48,810 nt of DNA, from assembly GCA_002070565.1 (NCBI GenBank), contig MWDM01000010.1:1-48810 (forward strand). The letters are read 5' to 3'. How positions within the stretch are numbered: position 1 is the first letter of the stretch; every line of letters starts with the position of its first letter. This document shows, piece after piece, positions 15,401 to 25,559 of this stretch. Source of the DNA: Bacteroidetes bacterium ADurb.Bin139. Its GTDB lineage: Bacteria; Bacteroidota; Bacteroidia; Bacteroidales; UBA932. A model generated the notes under the pieces. The model ran no database searches. It was not told the origin of the DNA and worked only from the letters and a program-made list of their open reading frames with translations. A program made the position numbers and the translations under genes.

Positions 15401-18400
15401 TTATTCTTTGACACGCAGCTTTCCTCCAGCGGAAAAGCCTCCGTATTGCGGGGCATACAGACTCTGTACCTTTATGCTGCCCTGGTTGAAAGTTCCTTCC
15501 CGGATCACGTAAAAGGGCTCTTCTATTACATGCAAACCGGCAGGCAGGTTTTGGAAAAAATATTGGGTAGAGGCCTGTTTTACTTCACGGAACCAGGAAC
15601 AGGTGCTGTTCCCATGATATCCGGAAGTCTCTATTATGGGCATCAGGCAGGAAGCCCTGGAAGCTTTCAGGTGTACAAAACTGCGGTCTTTATCGTTGCC
15701 CAGGTGGTATCGCGCCACGATCCGCTCTCCTGTACGCAGGGTGTCTCTCTCGCCGATGGGGGAATTGTCCGTTGCCCGGTGCCATGTACGGGTAATTTCA
15801 AGACCGTTGGCATAAGCGGGGGCTGCCGAAAGGTCTTCGGTGGTCTGCTCATAAAGACTTACGTACAGCAGGGCATCGGAGCGGTTCCTGACGGTATAGG
15901 TGGTACCACGTTGCTGTATCTCGTATTGGGAGGGGCTTTGGGTAACCTGGTCTCCGTAATGAAGCAGGGCGTGAATCACGTCTGTTGTACCGGCACGGGA
16001 AGACCAGATGTTGTTTTGCTTTTTGTAAAGAATCCAGCGGGTGATTCCCTGCCTGAGGGTGGGATCCGCTCTAAAGACTCGCAGCAGCAGGGCATGGGCT
16101 TTCATGCGGGAACTCATGGGGCTTTCGTAAAGTATTGCGTTGGGGAAATAACAACCCGATTCGCTCTCACAGACGGCAAACTCCCTTAACGATGCAAGCA
16201 GTGGCGCAAGTCCCCGGGTGTCTCCCCACCGTTCCAAAGTTACAGCCAGGTATGCTTTTTCCATGACCGAAGCTCCTTCCCAGGCCTTAAGGGGATCCCG
16301 GGCCAGTCGTGCGGCAATCCCGGCAATTTCCTGTCCATAGGGGATCTGCGTGAACGCAGACCGGACATAGAAATATAATTTTACTTCTGATCCCAGATCT
16401 CTAAGTTCTTCCACACCGGTGTTTTTCAGGAACAGGCTGTCTGCATACCGGACTGCTTTACCTACAATGGCCGGTAAAGGTTCATTATCATGCGCCAGAA
16501 CATCCTTTTCCATCATGTCCCCGATCTTTTCCAGGAAATGAAGCGTCAGCAGGTAAGAACTTTCCATGCCTGGAAACCACGAAAAACCGCCATCCTGCCG
16601 TTGCAATGCCCTGAAATGTTCCAGTGCCTTTGCATTGAACGAGCTTACGTACGCACGATCTGCCAAAGCCAGCAATCGTTGTATCCTTTCCGCTTCTTGT
16701 CCCGGATAAGCAGACCAGGGTGTTTCTTCCAGGAGCAGAGCTCCAATCCGGCTGTTTTTTTCAAAGACAGAAGCCTGTCCCCATGCATCTGCCCTGAGGG
16801 TGTCCAGGATGTAGGGAAAGCGCTCCAGGAGCATGGCTCCCGTGTTGTTGGCATAATAAGCGGCCAACCAGCTGGTCAGGTTATTGCTTTCCGGCTGGCA
16901 AAGAACAGGGAGCGCTTTTAACGAGGCGGTAAGCGGGGTGCTTACCTCAAGGTGTGCCTGTGATGACTTATCTTTTTGGAGCAGCGTCAAAACGCTGTTT
17001 CCCTGCACTGTTTTTGTCTGGGCGCGGGTAACCTGTTCCAACATGGAAAGAACAGGAATGGTATGTGTTTCCGCGTCGCTGTGGGAAGGGCTTTCAAAAC
17101 CGGCTTTCAGGGTAACCAGGGGCACGTGCAACGCCTCGGGTCCGGGTATCTGGTAATCCTGCCTAAACAACATGTGGGCTGAGGGGAGGAGCGTCGCCGG
17201 CCGGAATACCGTTTCATTGTCGTCTACAGTAAGATAGGCAGCGCCCTGCAGTGTGTCCGATGTCAGGTTGACCACCCTGCAGGTCAGGGAAACACGGTCC
17301 CCGGACCTTACGTAGGCCGGGAAATAAGGCAATGCCATCACTTCTTTTCTGACCGTTAAGGTTTCTTCTGCCCATGTGCTCTTTCCGTCTGTTGTATGGG
17401 CCAGGGCCAGCAGGCGGAAAGTGCTTAGCAGTCCGTTTGTCTGGAAGGAGACCGGGACATACCCGGTGCTGTCGGGGACCAGATGCGGCAGGAAAGCCAG
17501 GGTTTCTTCAAAATCACTCCGGGTCACGGGTTCTTGTTCCTGTGGCTCCGGAGAAAGGGTTTTGGACAGAGAATTTTCCTGATTACTTCCTGTTTGGCCA
17601 ACGACTGTTTCTTCCATTGCTGCCATATCGCTACCTGCAACCATATCACGGCTTGCCGCCCTGTACATGAAAGGTCCTTTTGTACCCCCTGCGAACCCGG
17701 TGGTTGTTTGCATAAAATAATGGCGGACGTAGGAAATGGGCATATACGGGGCACGCGCCGGCTGGTAAAGGAAGCTGTTGGGCTGGAAACGATCGGTACT
17801 CTTGTTGAAGATGCTCACCAGCACCTCGGCTTTTTCCTTAACAGGCAATTTAAGGCCAAAGGTTTGGAGGGAATACGGTCCGGCCACCTCTTGCAGGGAT
17901 ACAAATTGCATGGCAAGTTCCAGTCCCGGCGGCTCTTCCCAGCGGTGTCTGAATTCGTGATAAATTCCGTCCCGAATGGCAATAAGCCTTAATTCCAGGG
18001 GAAATAATTCCCGGGCAGCATCTCCATAAGAAAAGGTGCGCATTCCGGGCTGCAGGATAAGATGGTCCTTTTTAAGAAGGGAATCGGCAACATACCATTC
18101 GACCAGTGCGTAAAGTGTCTGGCCAACAGTCCCCAGCAGGAAGGAAGGACCGGCCGTATTCAGGGGGCAGAAAAAGGCGGCAGTGTCTGCCGGGCTTATG
18201 CTGTCCTGCAGGCTCACCAGGAAGAAAGTCTCTTTATGCAGGGGGGCTCCTTCCAGATCGCAGGAGAGTTCCCATTGGCCGGATTCCATCCCGGACCAGG
18301 GTGGTTGCGAAGTCTCTTTTCCGGTAAAGGTGCCGGAGTATCTGATTTCATTGTTTCGGGACAGGGAATATGAGCCGGACACTTCCTGATTATAACCCAT

Positions 18401-20482
18401 GCTGTTCCTGACGTTCAGGGCAAGGGCCGGTCCATATTCCCGAACCAGGATACGGTCCGTTACCCCTTTCCCTGCGCCAAGGCGGGAATGGATGGTATAG
18501 CGATAATCGCTCACAGGAAGATAGGTTTGCTGTTGCCAGGTTTCTCCTGAAGGATCTACCACAGAAAAGTGCACGTGCAGGATCGTGCCCCGGGGATGAT
18601 CCTCCCCGTTTTTTGCTGCAGTAATAGCTACCCGGAACCTGCCATCACTGCCGGTGTACAATGTGTCGGCCCAATAGGGCTGTTCCTCTGCCGGGAAGAT
18701 TTGCCAGTCGCTGTAATAAGGACGGAACATGGGTTGTCTGTATACCTGGCATATGACGGCCACCCCGGGCAGCGGAAATCCCGCATAATTGTTTACCACG
18801 CCTTCCTGAATGATGGTGTCCCCATGAGCATAAGCCTGTTTAACGGGTTGCAGATCAACCGAAAAAGAAGGTCTGGTGTATTCTTCTATCCGTATCAGGG
18901 CAGAGGCTCCCGGAATGGTTATGCTGTGTTCTCCGTTGAGCCTGACTATGCCGGGAGGAATAAATCCGCTGAAAGATCCGTACTGGTTTGTCACAACATC
19001 AACTGTATAGAGCGTGTCCCTGTAACTGGCATTGTTGCGCAGGACAACCGTATAATTTTTCCCTTTTTCCGGCTCACACTTTTTGTTGCTGTAACGGGTT
19101 ACGATGCCCTTGAAGAAAAGGGTGTCCTGTATCCTGTATAATTTTCTGTCTGTGAAAATTGCGGCAGACGTGGCTTTGTCAGACGGACTTCCGTAATTGA
19201 AATCCCAGGGATGCACCGTAAGGGGCACGGCAAAAGTATCCGGAACCGCTTCCAGAGGGGTTGGGGGAGACAGGCGGAACGATTCGCCGGCACGGACATC
19301 TACGGGGGTGAATCCGTCCATGTCTGTTAAAAAGGATGGTCTTGCGTCCTTTACAAAACGGACTTCTGCCTTTTTTAAGGGTTCACCGGTTCTAAGATCG
19401 GTCGCGTAGACGTATCCCGTGTTGCGGAGGGAGCGAAACATGGCGGCAACCGTACCGCTGTAAAAATTCGTTTCACTTTTTGTACGGCCTTTTTTAACAC
19501 GAACCCGGTAGTATCCTGCAGCAGGTGCCTGCAGCAGGGTCAGGGTATCTGTTATGGCTTCATAGACAGGTGCTTCCATTCCACTTTTTCTAATACCCGG
19601 GATGCGTTTTCCTTGTTCGTTCCTGATTTCAAGCTTGTAACCGGATAAATTCCTGCGGGTGATCATCACCTGCATGGGGGCAAGCGGATATACCTGCTTT
19701 TTCAGGCGGATGACGAGCGATGGTTCAGTAAGGAAATCCACCTGCTCTTCAAGAGATTGCCTTACCTGGCTTTTTGGAAATTCCCGGATAATCTGGCGGC
19801 TTAGTTGCAGGGCCTGGCTGTATTGTTCCTTTTCTGTCAGAAGGTGCACCTTTTCCAGGTATACAAACGGGATAGGCTCTGTTTTGGGAAACTGCAGGAT
19901 AAGGCTGTCCAGCCCCGCCATTGTTGCTTCCGGTTGCAAGGGCTTTGACACAGTGCGTAAAAAACGGGCAGCGATCAGGTTGTGCGGCAGGTTGCCGCGG
20001 CCGCTTTCCAGAAACGGTATGAGGGCATCATAATTCTTCAGGACAAAAAGAGCCAGCTCATAAAGATCCCTGCAGGGGTATACGATGGCCTGGTCCAGAA
20101 AAAAAGCCTGGTAAGGGGTGGCCGGGGTTGTGGATAAATCATGGCCCGATACAGGGAGGACCATGCCGTAAATGTCCCGGCTTTCCGGGAATCGGGTATG
20201 CATGTAGAGGTGGTGAACAACCTGCCCTTCAGGGCTCTTTCCAAAGAGCGAAGCATAGCGGGCATAGGTGTTGACCAGACGCGGACGGGCTTTACGGTCT
20301 ATGGCTGTTTCCATAGTCATCATGCTGTCCATGAGCCAGATCATCTTCTGGTAATCCGGCTTTGAGGCTTCCACCCGGAAAGCCTCCCGCATCCTGGCCA
20401 GCGATGTGGCAGGATGATCAGTATCCTGTCCCGCCATCGGGAGTGGTATGAACAGGATAAGCCAGATAAGCCTTTTAAACAT
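15401..20482 (-). CDS. Bacterial alpha-2-macroglobulin family protein
   Basis: This protein of about 1693 aa starts at MFKRLIWLILFIPLPMAGQD, a signal peptide. The longer frame reaching back to 20599 runs into the HAD gene and was rejected. It has the multi-domain layout of bacterial alpha-2-macroglobulins: macroglobulin beta domains, a carboxypeptidase-regulatory-like segment (YATDLRTGEPLKKAEVRF), the A2M core at FNYGSPSDKATSAAIFTDRKLYR, a bait-like stretch (about residue 1000), the helical thioester-domain region and a C-terminal receptor-like domain. Where CxEQ is expected the sequence is VLCQPESNN (Cys about 1195), so the Gln is not at the usual place. These proteins are thought to trap proteases in the periplasm. 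It is the last gene of an operon with CotH, a metalloprotease and a HAD phosphatase. Confidence 0.88.
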   Translation of the reverse strand: MFKRLIWLILFIPLPMAGQDTDHPATSLARMREAFRVEASKPDYQKMIWLMDSMMTMETAIDRKARPRLVNTYARYASLFGKSPEGQVVHHLYMHTRFPESRDIYGMVLPVSGHDLSTTPATPYQAFFLDQAIVYPCRDLYELALFVLKNYDALIPFLESGRGNLPHNLIAARFLRTVSKPLQPEATMAGLDSLILQFPKTEPIPFVYLEKVHLLTEKEQYSQALQLSRQIIREFPKSQVRQSLEEQVDFLTEPSLVIRLKKQVYPLAPMQVMITRRNLSGYKLEIRNEQGKRIPGIRKSGMEAPVYEAITDTLTLLQAPAAGYYRVRVKKGRTKSETNFYSGTVAAMFRSLRNTGYVYATDLRTGEPLKKAEVRFVKDARPSFLTDMDGFTPVDVRAGESFRLSPPTPLEAVPDTFAVPLTVHPWDFNYGSPSDKATSAAIFTDRKLYRIQDTLFFKGIVTRYSNKKCEPEKGKNYTVVLRNNASYRDTLYTVDVVTNQYGSFSGFIPPGIVRLNGEHSITIPGASALIRIEEYTRPSFSVDLQPVKQAYAHGDTIIQEGVVNNYAGFPLPGVAVICQVYRQPMFRPYYSDWQIFPAEEQPYWADTLYTGSDGRFRVAITAAKNGEDHPRGTILHVHFSVVDPSGETWQQQTYLPVSDYRYTIHSRLGAGKGVTDRILVREYGPALALNVRNSMGYNQEVSGSYSLSRNNEIRYSGTFTGKETSQPPWSGMESGQWELSCDLEGAPLHKETFFLVSLQDSISPADTAAFFCPLNTAGPSFLLGTVGQTLYALVEWYVADSLLKKDHLILQPGMRTFSYGDAARELFPLELRLIAIRDGIYHEFRHRWEEPPGLELAMQFVSLQEVAGPYSLQTFGLKLPVKEKAEVLVSIFNKSTDRFQPNSFLYQPARAPYMPISYVRHYFMQTTTGFAGGTKGPFMYRAASRDMVAGSDMAAMEETVVGQTGSNQENSLSKTLSPEPQEQEPVTRSDFEETLAFLPHLVPDSTGYVPVSFQTNGLLSTFRLLALAHTTDGKSTWAEETLTVRKEVMALPYFPAYVRSGDRVSLTCRVVNLTSDTLQGAAYLTVDDNETVFRPATLLPSAHMLFRQDYQIPGPEALHVPLVTLKAGFESPSHSDAETHTIPVLSMLEQVTRAQTKTVQGNSVLTLLQKDKSSQAHLEVSTPLTASLKALPVLCQPESNNLTSWLAAYYANNTGAMLLERFPYILDTLRADAWGQASVFEKNSRIGALLLEETPWSAYPGQEAERIQRLLALADRAYVSSFNAKALEHFRALQRQDGGFSWFPGMESSYLLTLHFLEKIGDMMEKDVLAHDNEPLPAIVGKAVRYADSLFLKNTGVEELRDLGSEVKLYFYVRSAFTQIPYGQEIAGIAARLARDPLKAWEGASVMEKAYLAVTLERWGDTRGLAPLLASLREFAVCESESGCYFPNAILYESPMSSRMKAHALLLRVFRADPTLRQGITRWILYKKQNNIWSSRAGTTDVIHALLHYGDQVTQSPSQYEIQQRGTTYTVRNRSDALLYVSLYEQTTEDLSAAPAYANGLEITRTWHRATDNSPIGERDTLRTGERIVARYHLGNDKDRSFVHLKASRASCLMPIIETSGYHGNSTCSWFREVKQASTQYFFQNLPAGLHVIEEPFYVIREGTFNQGSIKVQSLYAPQYGGFSAGGKLRVKE

Positions 20483-20487
20483 GCCGG

Positions 20488-21102
20488 TTAAATAATCAAA
20501 TCTGCAGGGTGATTCAGGTAATGTTCGGCAGGAATGTCTTTTCCGTTGCGACTCCCCCATGTAGCCAATGCAAAAGAAATGCCGGCTGCATGCGCACACT
20601 GCTGATCATAAAACGTGTCACCTACGAAAAGCACCCCGGCAGGGTCGGCGCCTGTAAGGGAAATGAAGGCCAGCATGGGGTCAGGAGCCGGCTTGTGAGC
20701 AGGGGAATCTTCTGCGCAAACAGTAACAGCGAAGAAGTGTCTCCAGCGGGCCATGTACGGGTCGGATTCGAATTCTTCACGGCTACGCGAAGTGACCACC
20801 CCCATCACAACGCCTTTTTTTTGCAACGCTTTAAGCGTTTCCTCAATACCGGGAAAAGGAACGGTCAGATGTAAAAGTTCCTGGAAATGATGCTCCCAGA
20901 CTTCCGCTGCATAGGGGGGATCCTCAAAACCCAACAGAATAACGGCTTCCCAGCTGGGTATCCCAAAATAAGGGTACAAATCTTCCAGGGCCATTTCCCG
21001 GCCCGTCAGCTGCTGCACCGTCTGCTGCAGGGATACCATCCCTGTCTTTTCAGTATCCAGCAGGGTGCCGTCAACATCAAATACAATATGTGTATAGTTC
21101 AC
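20488..21102 (-). CDS. HAD family hydrolase (phosphoglycolate-phosphatase-like)
   Basis: This 204-aa cytoplasmic phosphatase has HAD motif I FDVDGTLLDTEK (nucleophile Asp near residue 9), motif II VVTSRS, the Lys motif HKPAPDP and motif IV VGDTFYD. A helical cap lies between motifs I and II, which places it in subfamily IA with phosphoglycolate phosphatase and beta-phosphoglucomutase. Substrate is not clear. The start is GTG, which shares its first base with the last base of the upstream metalloprotease stop codon (TAGTG). This indicates translational coupling. Its stop lies 5 bases before the alpha-2-macroglobulin start. Confidence 0.88.
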   Translation of the reverse strand: MNYTHIVFDVDGTLLDTEKTGMVSLQQTVQQLTGREMALEDLYPYFGIPSWEAVILLGFEDPPYAAEVWEHHFQELLHLTVPFPGIEETLKALQKKGVVMGVVTSRSREEFESDPYMARWRHFFAVTVCAEDSPAHKPAPDPMLAFISLTGADPAGVLFVGDTFYDQQCAHAAGISFALATWGSRNGKDIPAEHYLNHPADLII

Positions 21103-23573
21103 TACAGGTCTTCTATGGTTTTGATCAGGTAGTTGTAATGGGCCCGGGTGCGGTCATCTCCCCGGCCGCGTTTGAGTTTTTTGGCAATGGTTTCCAGTTC
21201 TGCGGCAACCAAAGCTTTCACATCGTTATTCTCTATGGAAACACTCATTCTGCGCATCACGGCTACAGGCGCGGCACTGCCAGATGGTTCTTCCGGTTTA
21301 ATCATCTTGCACAGAGTGTTGACATAGATGTTCTGAAGGCTCCTGCGGTAGATGTCTGTCTGGCCATATTCACCAAATATATATTTGTTCAGATCCTCAA
21401 AAAACGCTTCCGGTCTGTAGGCAGCGGGTCCCATCTGTTCTTCTGCCCTAAGCATGCGTACCAGTACATTTTCATTGACCAGTCCTGTAATGGCGCTTCT
21501 CTGAATGTTTTCCATGATGGCCAGCCGGCTGGAGGGAAGCAGTTCTGAAAGGTAATCAGGAAGCAGCCACAGCGGGGCCGTGAAAATATGACGTTCCAGG
21601 AATGCCATGGCCTCTTTTTGTTTGTTTTTGGGAACGTTCACATAGATGGGACCTTCCTGTTCCACGGTTTTGGCATCGGTATACACCCCGGCCACCCATT
21701 TGGAAACATGGCCAATGTAACGGTTGAACTGGGAAGTTATCTGGGGGTATAGTGTGGAGAGACCCCTGTAATTTTCATTGGGAACTTTCGTCCATTCGGG
21801 CAGGTTTTGCATAATGACTTTCAAATTTTTGATTCCCAGCTCGCATGTCTCCATCTGGTTGTTTCCCAGGTCTTCCGATTGGGCGCGCGGATCGTTCAAT
21901 CCCGATTCGGAGCCGCCGTTGAACCTCAGGTAGGGATTCCCGGTCTTTTCAATGACCCACTGATTCAGATAGGGGATCTCCTGGTCTGCATCGGCAAACT
22001 GGTAAAAACGCCTGTAGCCCCATTCAATGGCCCAGAAATCGTAGTGGCTTAAACGGGGAAAGAGCAGATCGCGGGGAACGTTGTCTTCCGGCTGCACCAC
22101 AAAGTTAAACCGTGAATAGTCCATGATGGAGGTGGTGTGTCCGTTGGCCCTCAGGAATTCGGGATCTCTGAGTTGCCCGGTCGTATAATAGGAGGTTGCC
22201 CCAAAATTATGACGCAAGCCCAGGGTGTGCCCCACTTCGTGTGAAGACACAAACCGGACCAGTTGTCCCATCAATTCTGTGGGAAAGGTCATGGAGCGCG
22301 CCTGGGGATCAACGGGGGAACATTGAACAAAATACCAGTTGTGTACCAGGCTCATCACATTGTGATACCAATTGATGTGACTTTCGATGATCTCTCCCGA
22401 GCGCGGATCGCTCACGTGTGGGCCGCTGGCATTGGCTATGGTGGATGGTTTGTAGACAATGGCCGAGTTGCGGGCATCTTCCAGGCTCCAGGAAGGATCT
22501 TCTTCCGGTGAGGGGGCTTCCAGTGCATAAATGGCATTTTTAAAGCCTGCTTTTTCAAAGACGGGCTGCCAGTCGTTTACGCCCTGGATCAGATATGGCA
22601 CCCACTCTTTCGGGGTCGTGGGATCTATGTAAAAAACGATAGGTTTTTCAGGCTCTACCAGTTCGCCCCTTTTGTATTTTTCCAGGTCTTCCGGTTTGGG
22701 CTCCAGGCGCCAGCGGGCTATCATACGGATGGTTTTGATTCCCTGAGGATTTTTGTCAAAATCGGTGTAATTGGAAGTGAAATAGCCCACACGTTCATCA
22801 TAATACCGGGCTTGCATGGGTTCTTTGGGCAACAGCACCAGCGAACAGTTGATCTCGAATGTGAGCGGATCGTCGTTGTCCTGGTGGGTATATGATTTTA
22901 CACTGCGCAATTCGGTGTTTATGGGGAAAGTTTTTACACTTTTGACATAAGATTTATCGTTCTGCAGGCTGGTCATCTTGGAAGATTTCTTTTGTCTTTT
23001 GCTGAAATAAAGGCTTTCGTTGTCGCCTTTCACCAGATCGGTAACATCTATAAGGGAAAGAGTACTGTCTGCATTCAGGGCTTTGATGTCAAAGGAAGCG
23101 ATGATAGCCGGCCTGTTGGAGCGTACCACGTTATAGTACATAGCCTGGGTGCTGTCCCTGGATTGCTCACGGGCTAGCACTTTGGTCAGGAAGATATTGT
23201 TATCGGGTCCCTTTTCAAAACGCAACATGCCACTGTTGATCTGGTCACCGGCATATCCGAAAAAATTGGCACGAAATCCGGCAGGTGTTTCTGACATGCG
23301 CGTTACCATAAGGATATCCCTACCCAGGAGAGAATCGGGAATCCCGATATAGTACTTTTTGTCCTGTACGTAAACTGGTGTCATTCCTTCCATAACGGGA
23401 GTATCGGCTTTAATGAATTCTTCCAGCCTGGCGGGGCTTTTGGATTCTGTCTTCGCGTCTGTTTTGGTTTCACTCTGGTTGTTGTTCTGTTCCTGGGGAC
23501 GGCGCTGTGCCGTAACAGGTTGCAGGAAAAGGGCCAGGATGGCCAGCATAAGGAGGATCTTTGTGGATTTCAT
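21102..23573 (-). CDS. Secreted zinc metalloprotease (DUF5117/DUF4953 type)
   Basis: This 823-aa protein has a signal peptide ending QPVTAQ and a low-complexity Gln/Asn/Lys linker. The N-terminal DUF5117/5118-like region includes DILMVTRMSETPAGF. The metzincin-like site is HEVGHTLGLRHN (about H445, E446, H449, H455), followed by SIMDYSRFN as a Met-turn. These large Bacteroidota and actinobacterial proteases are secreted or periplasmic; the substrate is unknown. It lies 14 bases downstream of CotH and overlaps the HAD start by one base. The pairing with an alpha-2-macroglobulin in one transcript is notable, because alpha-2-macroglobulins trap proteases. Confidence 0.9.
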   Translation of the reverse strand: MKSTKILLMLAILALFLQPVTAQRRPQEQNNNQSETKTDAKTESKSPARLEEFIKADTPVMEGMTPVYVQDKKYYIGIPDSLLGRDILMVTRMSETPAGFRANFFGYAGDQINSGMLRFEKGPDNNIFLTKVLAREQSRDSTQAMYYNVVRSNRPAIIASFDIKALNADSTLSLIDVTDLVKGDNESLYFSKRQKKSSKMTSLQNDKSYVKSVKTFPINTELRSVKSYTHQDNDDPLTFEINCSLVLLPKEPMQARYYDERVGYFTSNYTDFDKNPQGIKTIRMIARWRLEPKPEDLEKYKRGELVEPEKPIVFYIDPTTPKEWVPYLIQGVNDWQPVFEKAGFKNAIYALEAPSPEEDPSWSLEDARNSAIVYKPSTIANASGPHVSDPRSGEIIESHINWYHNVMSLVHNWYFVQCSPVDPQARSMTFPTELMGQLVRFVSSHEVGHTLGLRHNFGATSYYTTGQLRDPEFLRANGHTTSIMDYSRFNFVVQPEDNVPRDLLFPRLSHYDFWAIEWGYRRFYQFADADQEIPYLNQWVIEKTGNPYLRFNGGSESGLNDPRAQSEDLGNNQMETCELGIKNLKVIMQNLPEWTKVPNENYRGLSTLYPQITSQFNRYIGHVSKWVAGVYTDAKTVEQEGPIYVNVPKNKQKEAMAFLERHIFTAPLWLLPDYLSELLPSSRLAIMENIQRSAITGLVNENVLVRMLRAEEQMGPAAYRPEAFFEDLNKYIFGEYGQTDIYRRSLQNIYVNTLCKMIKPEEPSGSAAPVAVMRRMSVSIENNDVKALVAAELETIAKKLKRGRGDDRTRAHYNYLIKTIEDL

Positions 23574-23587
23574 AATTTACAGGTTAT

Positions 23588-25498
23588 TTATAATGCATTG
23601 ATTTTTTCATCGAGCGTCTGGATGCGTTCAATCAGTATCTTGCGCATGCGTTCCACGGCCGAGGTATAGGATAAATATTCGTCACCGTTGATAAGTTGCC
23701 CCCCGTTCATGTTGCGGGATTCGGCAGGGTCCCACATGTTGAAGTTCAATTCTGCAGAAAGTGCAAGACGCTGGTATTCAATGTCCAGGAATGCCGGGAT
23801 CTGGTCAAATTTACCCTTGAGTGCATTCCAGCGCTCTTTGGCCAGGGCACGAAATTCAGGGTCTTTGAAAAGTTGTTTGTACCAGATGGCCTCTGTCATG
23901 AACAGTTTGCCTTTGGCCTGGGGAGAAGCCTGGTAAGAGAACGTTCCCCAGTCAAAATCCCAGGTGGGGCCTGCAAACAGTTTGGTGTCCCCATCTTTAT
24001 ACATGTAGACACTGCCCGGATTGGCCAGCTCATGGTTGATGCACAATTCAAAGACAAGCCAGTAGTCCACAAAAGACCGCATGTCCAGGTATTTGCGGTA
24101 ACCGGTCTGCGGATCGGTAAAGTCAGGACCGTAAATGGCCTGCCCGGCCTGGTCTATGTAGTTTTTTATCCAATCCACCTGTGCCGGGGTTATCTCATCT
24201 TCATCGGGAAATTTGACGGCAAATGGAATCCCGCCCTGCTGTATGCTCTGCCCGTGCGGCGACATCCACTGGACAGCATTGTCAAAGTGAAAATCCAGCT
24301 CCAGGATGTACCCCTGATCTCCAATGGCTACCCGGTTCTTGTCTTCCTTGATCTGTTCTATGAGCATGTAATTGCCCTGGTGGCGGCCGTTGAATATGAG
24401 TTCCACCATTTCGTTGCGGGGAGTCCAGGCCAGGGAAGTAGATTGGGCAATCCTGTATGCAATCCGGTTGCGCAGCATGGTGCGGTCCATGAAATTGGCC
24501 AGCAACACCCACCGTTTGTGTTTGGGCATGCCCAGAAGCGATGTTTTGCTTTCCAGTTTCAGGGCATAGGGTTTTTTAGGCCAGTACCAGGTGGTGTTTC
24601 CGCGACCCCTGATTTCTGTTGCCATTTCGGGCAGGTCTTCAAACAATTGCACCCCCTGGATGCGTATGGTGGCATTCATCCAGTCCTCTTTGGAAGTCAC
24701 AGGTTGTCCACCCTCTGTGTTTATGATCACCACCGGCAGGCCGGTAAAAAGGTCCACTTCCACCGTATAGGTGAGCAGGGTGCCCTCGTTGGTTAGTACA
24801 GTATATTCCACCGGTCTGGAAAAATCATTGACCGTCTTTCCGCTTTCCTGGACAATCCCGTTTACCTTAACAGGATTGCCGCTTGTAAAGGTTGCTATCA
24901 GCTTCAGATTATCCAGCCAGCAGGGAATATTGCCTTCAATGGTGTGAACATAAGTTTTTTCAGCAGACAGGATCTTCAGTTCCACATCGGAAACCAGCGC
25001 CGGATTGAGTGATTTGGTAAAGGAAAAGGCCGAGATGCCCGCCTGGCTCATAGAGCTGATCACTTCGAAGGCCTGCGTTGTAATCATGGCCTTTCCGTAC
25101 CCGGCCCGGGAGGTGATCAGGCACAGGACCACCTGTTCCCTGTAGGTAAGGCGAATCCCTTTGTCCTTCAGATAGAGTTGATAAAAGCCCTGCTGTTGTC
25201 CCGGCACTATGTTTTGAATGGCGTAGCACTCCGGCTGGTTTGTTGTGCCCTGTACACGCAATTCTACCTGACATTGCGCAGAGTTGATATCGTAATTGAA
25301 AACAAAACCCGGTTCATCTACCTGTAAAAGCAGGCTGGCAGTACCTTGAGCCGGAATAATAACCTGCTGTTTGTCAACAGATATGCCCAGAAGCTCAGGG
25401 TCTTTTTCTTCGGGAGGATCAGGGATTCTGGTGCAGGTAACGGCCAGCAGGGCAGCGGCTAAAAACAGGTATTGGAGGGGTGTTTGATAATTTCTCAT
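23588..25498 (-). CDS. CotH-kinase family lipoprotein
   Basis: This 636-aa lipoprotein (signal ending LLAVTCTR) opens a four-gene minus-strand operon. The N-terminal half (about 30-250) is made of beta-rich Ig/cadherin-like segments. The C-terminal half is a CotH kinase domain: TEIRGRGNTTWYWPKKPYAL, KHKRWVLLANFMDRTMLRN, LIEQIKEDKNRV and the metal-binding FAGPTWDFDWG. CotH in Bacillus is an atypical protein kinase of spore coat proteins; Bacteroidota homologues are extracytoplasmic and their targets are unknown. The promoter may be TTTG followed by TATCTTGC, which overlaps the GH5 promoter region on the other strand. Confidence 0.9.
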   Translation of the reverse strand: MRNYQTPLQYLFLAAALLAVTCTRIPDPPEEKDPELLGISVDKQQVIIPAQGTASLLLQVDEPGFVFNYDINSAQCQVELRVQGTTNQPECYAIQNIVPGQQQGFYQLYLKDKGIRLTYREQVVLCLITSRAGYGKAMITTQAFEVISSMSQAGISAFSFTKSLNPALVSDVELKILSAEKTYVHTIEGNIPCWLDNLKLIATFTSGNPVKVNGIVQESGKTVNDFSRPVEYTVLTNEGTLLTYTVEVDLFTGLPVVIINTEGGQPVTSKEDWMNATIRIQGVQLFEDLPEMATEIRGRGNTTWYWPKKPYALKLESKTSLLGMPKHKRWVLLANFMDRTMLRNRIAYRIAQSTSLAWTPRNEMVELIFNGRHQGNYMLIEQIKEDKNRVAIGDQGYILELDFHFDNAVQWMSPHGQSIQQGGIPFAVKFPDEDEITPAQVDWIKNYIDQAGQAIYGPDFTDPQTGYRKYLDMRSFVDYWLVFELCINHELANPGSVYMYKDGDTKLFAGPTWDFDWGTFSYQASPQAKGKLFMTEAIWYKQLFKDPEFRALAKERWNALKGKFDQIPAFLDIEYQRLALSAELNFNMWDPAESRNMNGGQLINGDEYLSYTSAVERMRKILIERIQTLDEKINAL

Positions 25499-25502
25499 AG
25501 GC

Positions 25503-25534
25503 TTTGGCTTGCAAGATATAAAATTTTACCTTTA
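25503..25534 (+). promoter_or_regulatory. GH5 gene promoter
   Basis: TTTG (25503-25506), then 20 bases, then TACCTTTA (25527-25534), one mismatch from TAnnTTTG. The box ends 25 bases before the chosen GH5 ATG. The interval is shared with the divergent CotH gene. Confidence 0.6.
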
Positions 25535-25559
25535 CCAAAAGATAAAAACACATGCAGTT

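Noticed and set aside
23696..24796. 366-codon open frame antisense to CotH
   Set aside because: No start-site signal or family likeness; CotH motifs on the other strand are unambiguous.
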